Below, in pieces: positions 63,271-64,000 of a stretch of 64,000 nucleotides of DNA. The number at the start of each line of letters is the position of its first letter. Positions within the stretch are counted from its first letter, which is position 1. Origin of the DNA: Pegoplata infirma (taxonomy: Eukaryota > Arthropoda > Insecta > Diptera > Anthomyiidae); assembly GCA_963921195.1 (NCBI GenBank), contig OY992536.1:98233550-98297549 (forward strand), read 5' to 3'. The notes beneath the pieces are model-generated. The model was given only the letters and a program-made list of their open reading frames with translations. It was not told where the DNA came from and made no database searches. The position numbers were made by a program, and so were the translations under genes.

Positions 63271-64000
63271 TGCATCGCGTGTTTATATACAAACGATACA
63301 TTCATCCATACCCACAAAATATACAACAACAATAATAACAAAAGAAAAAAAAAACATAAAAATAATATAAACCACAACAAGTGCAGTCAGTCAGTCATTC
63401 AAAAGAGGAGTATACGGCAAAAAAATCTACTGAAATAAACAAAAAAACTTAAAAATAAAGAAAATCAAAATTCAAAAACTAATGCAAGCAGACTTATTAA
63501 AATTTAAACAATTTTCTGTATTATTATAGTTTTTTTTTTTACATAAAAATTCAACACCATGCAACAACATTGATCATGATTAATGTCAAGCAACATTGTT
63601 GTTGTTATTTTATTTTTATTTATTTACACTTTGAAAGAAAATGTTGCTGCAACATCTGTACAACGGTAAATTTATGTTTACAAGGCGAAATAACAGGAAA
63701 AATGTTTTTTAGGTCAAGTTGCTAACGAATGAGCGAAACAAAACGTATAGATGAATAATAATAAAAAAAAAGAGTTAAAAACGTTAAAAATAAATAAATT
63801 TAAGTCAAGTGACTTGTTTAATGCAAATGTGTCTGTGTGGGTATTTCTTTTGGAGAGCATGAGTTGGTTGATTTTTTTTAAATAAAAATTTATTCTTTAT
63901 ATTTTATAATGAGCAACATGATGATTTTTATACTTTTTTTTTTCTTCTATTTGTTGTGCGTGTTGTATTTATTATACATGCATGTTTAACATGATTTTTC
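63271..64000 (+). promoter_or_regulatory. Weak candidate promoter/5' UTR region
   Basis: An AATATAAACC TATA-like sequence (about 63363-63373) lies roughly 25-30 bases upstream of GTCAGTCAGTCATTC (about 63386-63400), which resembles the fly initiator TCAGTY. CAACAAC-rich sequence around it is typical of fly 5' UTRs. No coding exon follows before the window ends, so this is only a pattern match. Confidence 0.2.

Noticed and set aside
1..64000. LTR retrotransposons
   Set aside because: No pair of long direct repeats with TG...CA ends, primer-binding site or gag/pol frame was seen; the direct repeats present are explained by mini-me, repeat R and the tandem duplications.

Overview
The window looks like nuclear DNA of a dipteran fly, and it is almost entirely transposable-element debris. 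The evidence is the strong A+T bias, the abundance of mini-me-like repeats (a dipteran type carrying a (TA)n tract and a GTCY microsatellite), Helitron ends, an I/LOA-type LINE, and CAA/CAG-rich non-coding stretches typical of fly genes. I find no intact cellular gene. The only protein-coding remains I can name are a broken LINE reverse transcriptase/RNase H (25835-27949, +), the C-terminal tail of another LINE (58634-58856, -) and a broken IS630/Tc1/mariner-type transposase (39782-40462, -). Species cannot be fixed from this sequence; a calyptrate-like fly with a large, repeat-rich genome is my guess.

Layout. 1-7.3 kb: mini-me elements of two families (A and B), a foldback element of family C, and an old short copy of the 21-bp-satellite element. 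7.3-10.1 kb: a Helitron with canonical ends and tandemly repeated 5' ends. 11-16 kb: a diverged ~35-bp tandem repeat, broken up by TA-flanked MITEs whose termini read CACTCAAA or similar. 16.2-23.6 kb: four hairpin elements (E1-E4) built from a 20/21-bp satellite, each bounded by CACCATTTACAG termini and TA dinucleotides and nested inside older MITEs. 25.8-28.1 kb: LINE pseudogene. 28.1-30.5 kb: a 2.4-kb hairpin. 31.0-31.7 kb: a piggyBac-like MITE with TTAA ends. 32.3-37.1 kb: family C foldback carrying two younger insertions, then a mini-me B with a recognisable empty site elsewhere in the window. 39-46.9 kb: nested hairpins, a degenerate transposase element, a tRNA-like SINE, and a foldback with a 9-bp target duplication. 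47.4-51.2 kb: mini-me A, a TA-flanked hairpin, a hAT-like MITE with an 8-bp duplication, the 35-bp repeat again, and a 224-bp palindrome. 53.1-62.4 kb: mini-me copies interrupted by three hairpin elements sharing the terminus TGRGKCATTCC, a LINE tail, and a second SINE copy with a 12-bp duplication. 62.4-64 kb: AT-rich DNA with a weak promoter-like motif near the end.

The most distinctive system is the E family. Its inverted arms, up to about 1 kb each, consist almost wholly of satellite units, the arms surround a short spacer, and the spacer is found in both orientations. One member (E3) looks like a crossover hybrid of E2 and E4. Any transcript through this window would fold into many long double-stranded hairpins. 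That is a structural inference; no expression evidence is available here. Many boundaries of old repeats are approximate because they were judged by eye.
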